Position numbers and translations under genes: made by a program | Assembly (NCBI GenBank): GCA_034670065.1 | Contig: JAXMOG010000006.1 | Span: forward strand, 1 to 64,000 | DNA: 64,000 bases | Reading direction: 5' to 3' | Source of the DNA: Mesobacterium_A sp034670065 | Lineage (GTDB): Bacteria; Pseudomonadota; Alphaproteobacteria; Rhodobacterales; Rhodobacteraceae | The notes under the pieces: generated by a model | Databases searched by the model: none | What the model saw: the letters and a program-made list of their open reading frames with translations, nothing else | Told to the model about the DNA's origin: nothing | Part shown: piece after piece, positions 62,233 through 64,000 of the stretch | Layout: every line of letters begins with the position of its first letter | How positions within the stretch are numbered: position 1 is the first letter of the stretch

Positions 62233-63468
62233 ATGGCGGATGTTCTTGTCCTGGGTGCGGGAATGGTCGGCACATCGACAGCCTTGGCCTTTCAGGCACA
62301 GGGGCATTCTGTAGCTTTGGTTGACCGCAAAGCACCGGGTCAAGAAACCAGTTACGGCAATGCAGGCGTTATTCAGGCCGAGGCTGCAGAACCCTACGCC
62401 TTGCCGCGTGATCTGGGCACCTTGTTCAAATACGCCATTGGTCAAAGCAACGATGTCACATGGAATTTGCCGGGCGCTCTTTCTATGGCCCCGGCGTTGT
62501 GGACGTATTTCCGGAATTCGGCCCCAAAGCGCCATGCCGCGATTTCCCAAATCTATGCGCAGCTGACAGCTCGCGCCACCGATGATCACGCGCCGCTGAT
62601 CCAAGCGGCCGGGGCCCAGAATTTGATTTCCCAAGAAGGGATGGCGTTGTTGTTTCGTGACGCCAACAGCTTTGACGCGGCCGCCAAGCAGGCAGAGGCA
62701 GCGTGCCAACGCTATGGCGTCACATTCCGCGCGTTGGACGGAACGGCCTATCAGGCAGAAGAGCCCGCTTTGCGGATAGCGCCCGCCGGTGCCATTCATT
62801 GGCAACAAAGCTGGAACTGTTCAGACCCCGGTGGGTTAACGGCGGCTTATGCCAGCTTGTTTCAACGACAAGGTGGCGATGTGTTGGTGGGTGATGCTGA
62901 AACGCTTGCGCAACGGCGTGCTGGTTGGTGCATGCAAACGGAGAGCGGTGAAATTGGGGCAAATACAGTTGTGATCGCGCTTGGACCATGGTCACCCAAG
63001 GTGCTGCGCCGGTTCGGCTATCGTATCCCGATGATTTATAAGCGGGGCTATCACGGCCACTATCAGAGCCCGGTCGGTTTGCGACGTCCGTTCCTGGACG
63101 TTGACAATGGCATTGTGGCGACCTCGATGAAACAAGGGTTAAGATTACTGACCGGAGCCCAGTTGGTGCCACAAAACGCCCCGGCAGATTCGCGCCAATT
63201 AGACCGTGGGCGAGAGGGTATCAGCGATTTTTTGGAGATTGGCCCTCGTATTGAAGAACCGCAATGGTTTGGAACGCGGCCTTGCCTGCCAGACATGTTG
63301 CCAATGGTTGGGGCTGTTGCGGGTCATGCGGGGTTGTGGGTCAATTTCGGTCATGGGCATCAAGGCTTTACCCTTGGACCGACCACCGCGCGCCTGCTTG
63401 CTGACGCACATGCGCGTGGCACGGATTTTGGCCTGAACGGGCTTGCACCCTCTGACCGTTTGAGGTGA
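62233..63468 (+). CDS. DadA-like D-amino-acid dehydrogenase (FAD)
   Basis: A 411-residue DAO-family flavoprotein. FAD loop VLVLGAGMVGTSTALAFQAQ at the N terminus, ETSYGNAGVIQAEAAEPYAL (flavin contact typical of DadA), and the C-terminal GLWVNFGHGHQGFTLGPTTA motif. It deaminates a D-amino acid (or a similar amine) and feeds electrons to the membrane. RidA, encoded elsewhere in this region, removes the imines such enzymes make. The upstream 200 bases contain no recognised gene. The next gene begins 164 bases downstream. Confidence 0.88.
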   Translation: MADVLVLGAGMVGTSTALAFQAQGHSVALVDRKAPGQETSYGNAGVIQAEAAEPYALPRDLGTLFKYAIGQSNDVTWNLPGALSMAPALWTYFRNSAPKRHAAISQIYAQLTARATDDHAPLIQAAGAQNLISQEGMALLFRDANSFDAAAKQAEAACQRYGVTFRALDGTAYQAEEPALRIAPAGAIHWQQSWNCSDPGGLTAAYASLFQRQGGDVLVGDAETLAQRRAGWCMQTESGEIGANTVVIALGPWSPKVLRRFGYRIPMIYKRGYHGHYQSPVGLRRPFLDVDNGIVATSMKQGLRLLTGAQLVPQNAPADSRQLDRGREGISDFLEIGPRIEEPQWFGTRPCLPDMLPMVGAVAGHAGLWVNFGHGHQGFTLGPTTARLLADAHARGTDFGLNGLAPSDRLR

Positions 63469-63631
63469 GTGACGCATGGCGTTGGGCGCATGGTTTTGGG
63501 TGTCATGCCGGGCGCCTTGGACGACAATTTCTTTTTGGAAGTGTCTGAATGGCTGGGCCGATCTAAGACTTTAAGATAATTGAGAAAAGGCCGAAGCCGC
63601 CTTAGAATACTGTTTTATCAGTCGAGTAGAC

Positions 63632-64000
63632 ATGCCCATGACCCACAAAATCTCTCATGTAGACAAGGTGCTGGAGGCCGCGCAATCGGCGTCTGCGGCG
63701 GCGAAGTCACGGGTGGCTGCCAGCTGGCATCGATCGGCCATGAAGCATGGGCTGGACCCAGATGAGCGTCGTTTGCCAGAACTGATTGAAAGCCACGCCC
63801 TGAACCACCGGCGTTCAGCATCTGAAAAGCTGATGATAGTTGCCGCACCGCGTTTGGATGCGCTGTTTTCCTTGGTGGGGCAATCAGGCTGCGCGGTTTT
63901 CCTGACGGACGTGGATGGTGTGATTCTGGATCAGCGTCTTGCGGACAACGATGCAAAAGTGTTCGAAAGCTGGGGGCTGTGCACCGGGGCGGATTGGAGC
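63632..64000 (+). CDS. AcoR-like transcriptional regulator, N-terminal part (runs off window)
   Basis: The first 123 codons of a regulator, from ATG 63632 to the window end with no stop. SRVAASWHRSAMKHGLDPDE followed by SEKLMIVAAPRLDALFSLVG and the start of a GAF domain (CAVFLTDVDGVILDQRLAD) is the pattern of AcoR/DhaR-type activators of acetoin, glycerol or related catabolism, which normally also carry an AAA+ and a Fis helix-turn-helix region outside this window. It may respond to the substrate of the upstream DadA-like gene. Start choice between 63632 and 63638 is open. Confidence 0.75.
   Translation, partial: MPMTHKISHVDKVLEAAQSASAAAKSRVAASWHRSAMKHGLDPDERRLPELIESHALNHRRSASEKLMIVAAPRLDALFSLVGQSGCAVFLTDVDGVILDQRLADNDAKVFESWGLCTGADWS

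Noticed and set aside
1..64000. tRNA, rRNA, CRISPR arrays, prophage genes, toxin-antitoxin pairs
   Set aside because: No regularly spaced repeats, no tRNA-like cloverleaf with CCA context, no phage structural genes and no recognisable toxin-antitoxin pair were found on reading through both strands.

Overview
The window looks like a piece of a marine Rhodobacteraceae (Roseobacter-group, Alphaproteobacteria) genome or large plasmid. This is an inference from gene content: two TAXI-type TRAP transporters with fused membrane subunits, Liv-type and NMT1-type ABC uptake systems, many aromatic and aldehyde catabolic enzymes, IS903-like IS5 elements, Tat-type leaders, and mid-to-high G+C coding. No tRNA, rRNA or CRISPR array was seen.

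Region 1 (1-10056) is accessory DNA bounded by two oppositely oriented IS5-family (IS903 subgroup) copies. The left copy was cut by an IS3-family element whose right end opens the window. Between them lie an ABM-domain protein, a LysR regulator divergent from a homocysteine S-methyltransferase, a three-gene envelope operon headed by an OmpA-like protein, a duplicated DUF3768 / zinc-ribbon gene pair (one copy truncated, the other with a lost stop codon), and a Tat-like dienelactone hydrolase. The right IS5 transposase carries a one-base frameshift.

Region 2 (10057-19600) has a visibly G+C-richer TAXI-TRAP plus dienelactone hydrolase operon, a livG remnant that has lost its Walker A segment, and a marR - adaptor - RND pump operon whose pump gene is frameshifted.

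Region 3 (19676-28824) holds two methyltransferases, an M50B-like protease with a small secreted partner, and a four-gene minus-strand operon (NAD-binding epimerase-like protein, membrane protein, serine hydrolase, alpha/beta hydrolase), then a glycine-zipper lipoprotein and a membrane-anchored AraC regulator.

Region 4 (28904-46519) is a large catabolic block. An AraC regulator diverges from an apparent operon: aldehyde dehydrogenase, complete Liv transporter (SBP, two permeases, two ATPases), second aldehyde dehydrogenase, coniferyl-alcohol-dehydrogenase-like SDR and an SPFH/flotillin-like protein. A Tat-exported intradiol-dioxygenase-like protein follows. Next is a minus-strand NMT1-type ABC importer with an FAD oxidoreductase and a GntR regulator, divergent from a shikimate-dehydrogenase-like gene. 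Together these suggest import and oxidation of an alcohol, aldehyde or aromatic compound; the substrate cannot be read from the sequence.

Region 5 (46581-64000) has an SLC13-type transporter, an MFS transporter, a second (intact) RND pump with adaptor, a RidA protein, a second TAXI-TRAP with an aromatic-ring FAD monooxygenase, an LLM flavin oxidoreductase, a GFA-family protein, a DadA-like amino-acid dehydrogenase and the start of an AcoR-like regulator that runs off the edge.

A recurring feature is a strong hairpin just after each of the four solute-binding-protein genes that precede further genes of their operons (13480, 32601, 43896, 57101), probably setting a high binding-protein to downstream-gene ratio.
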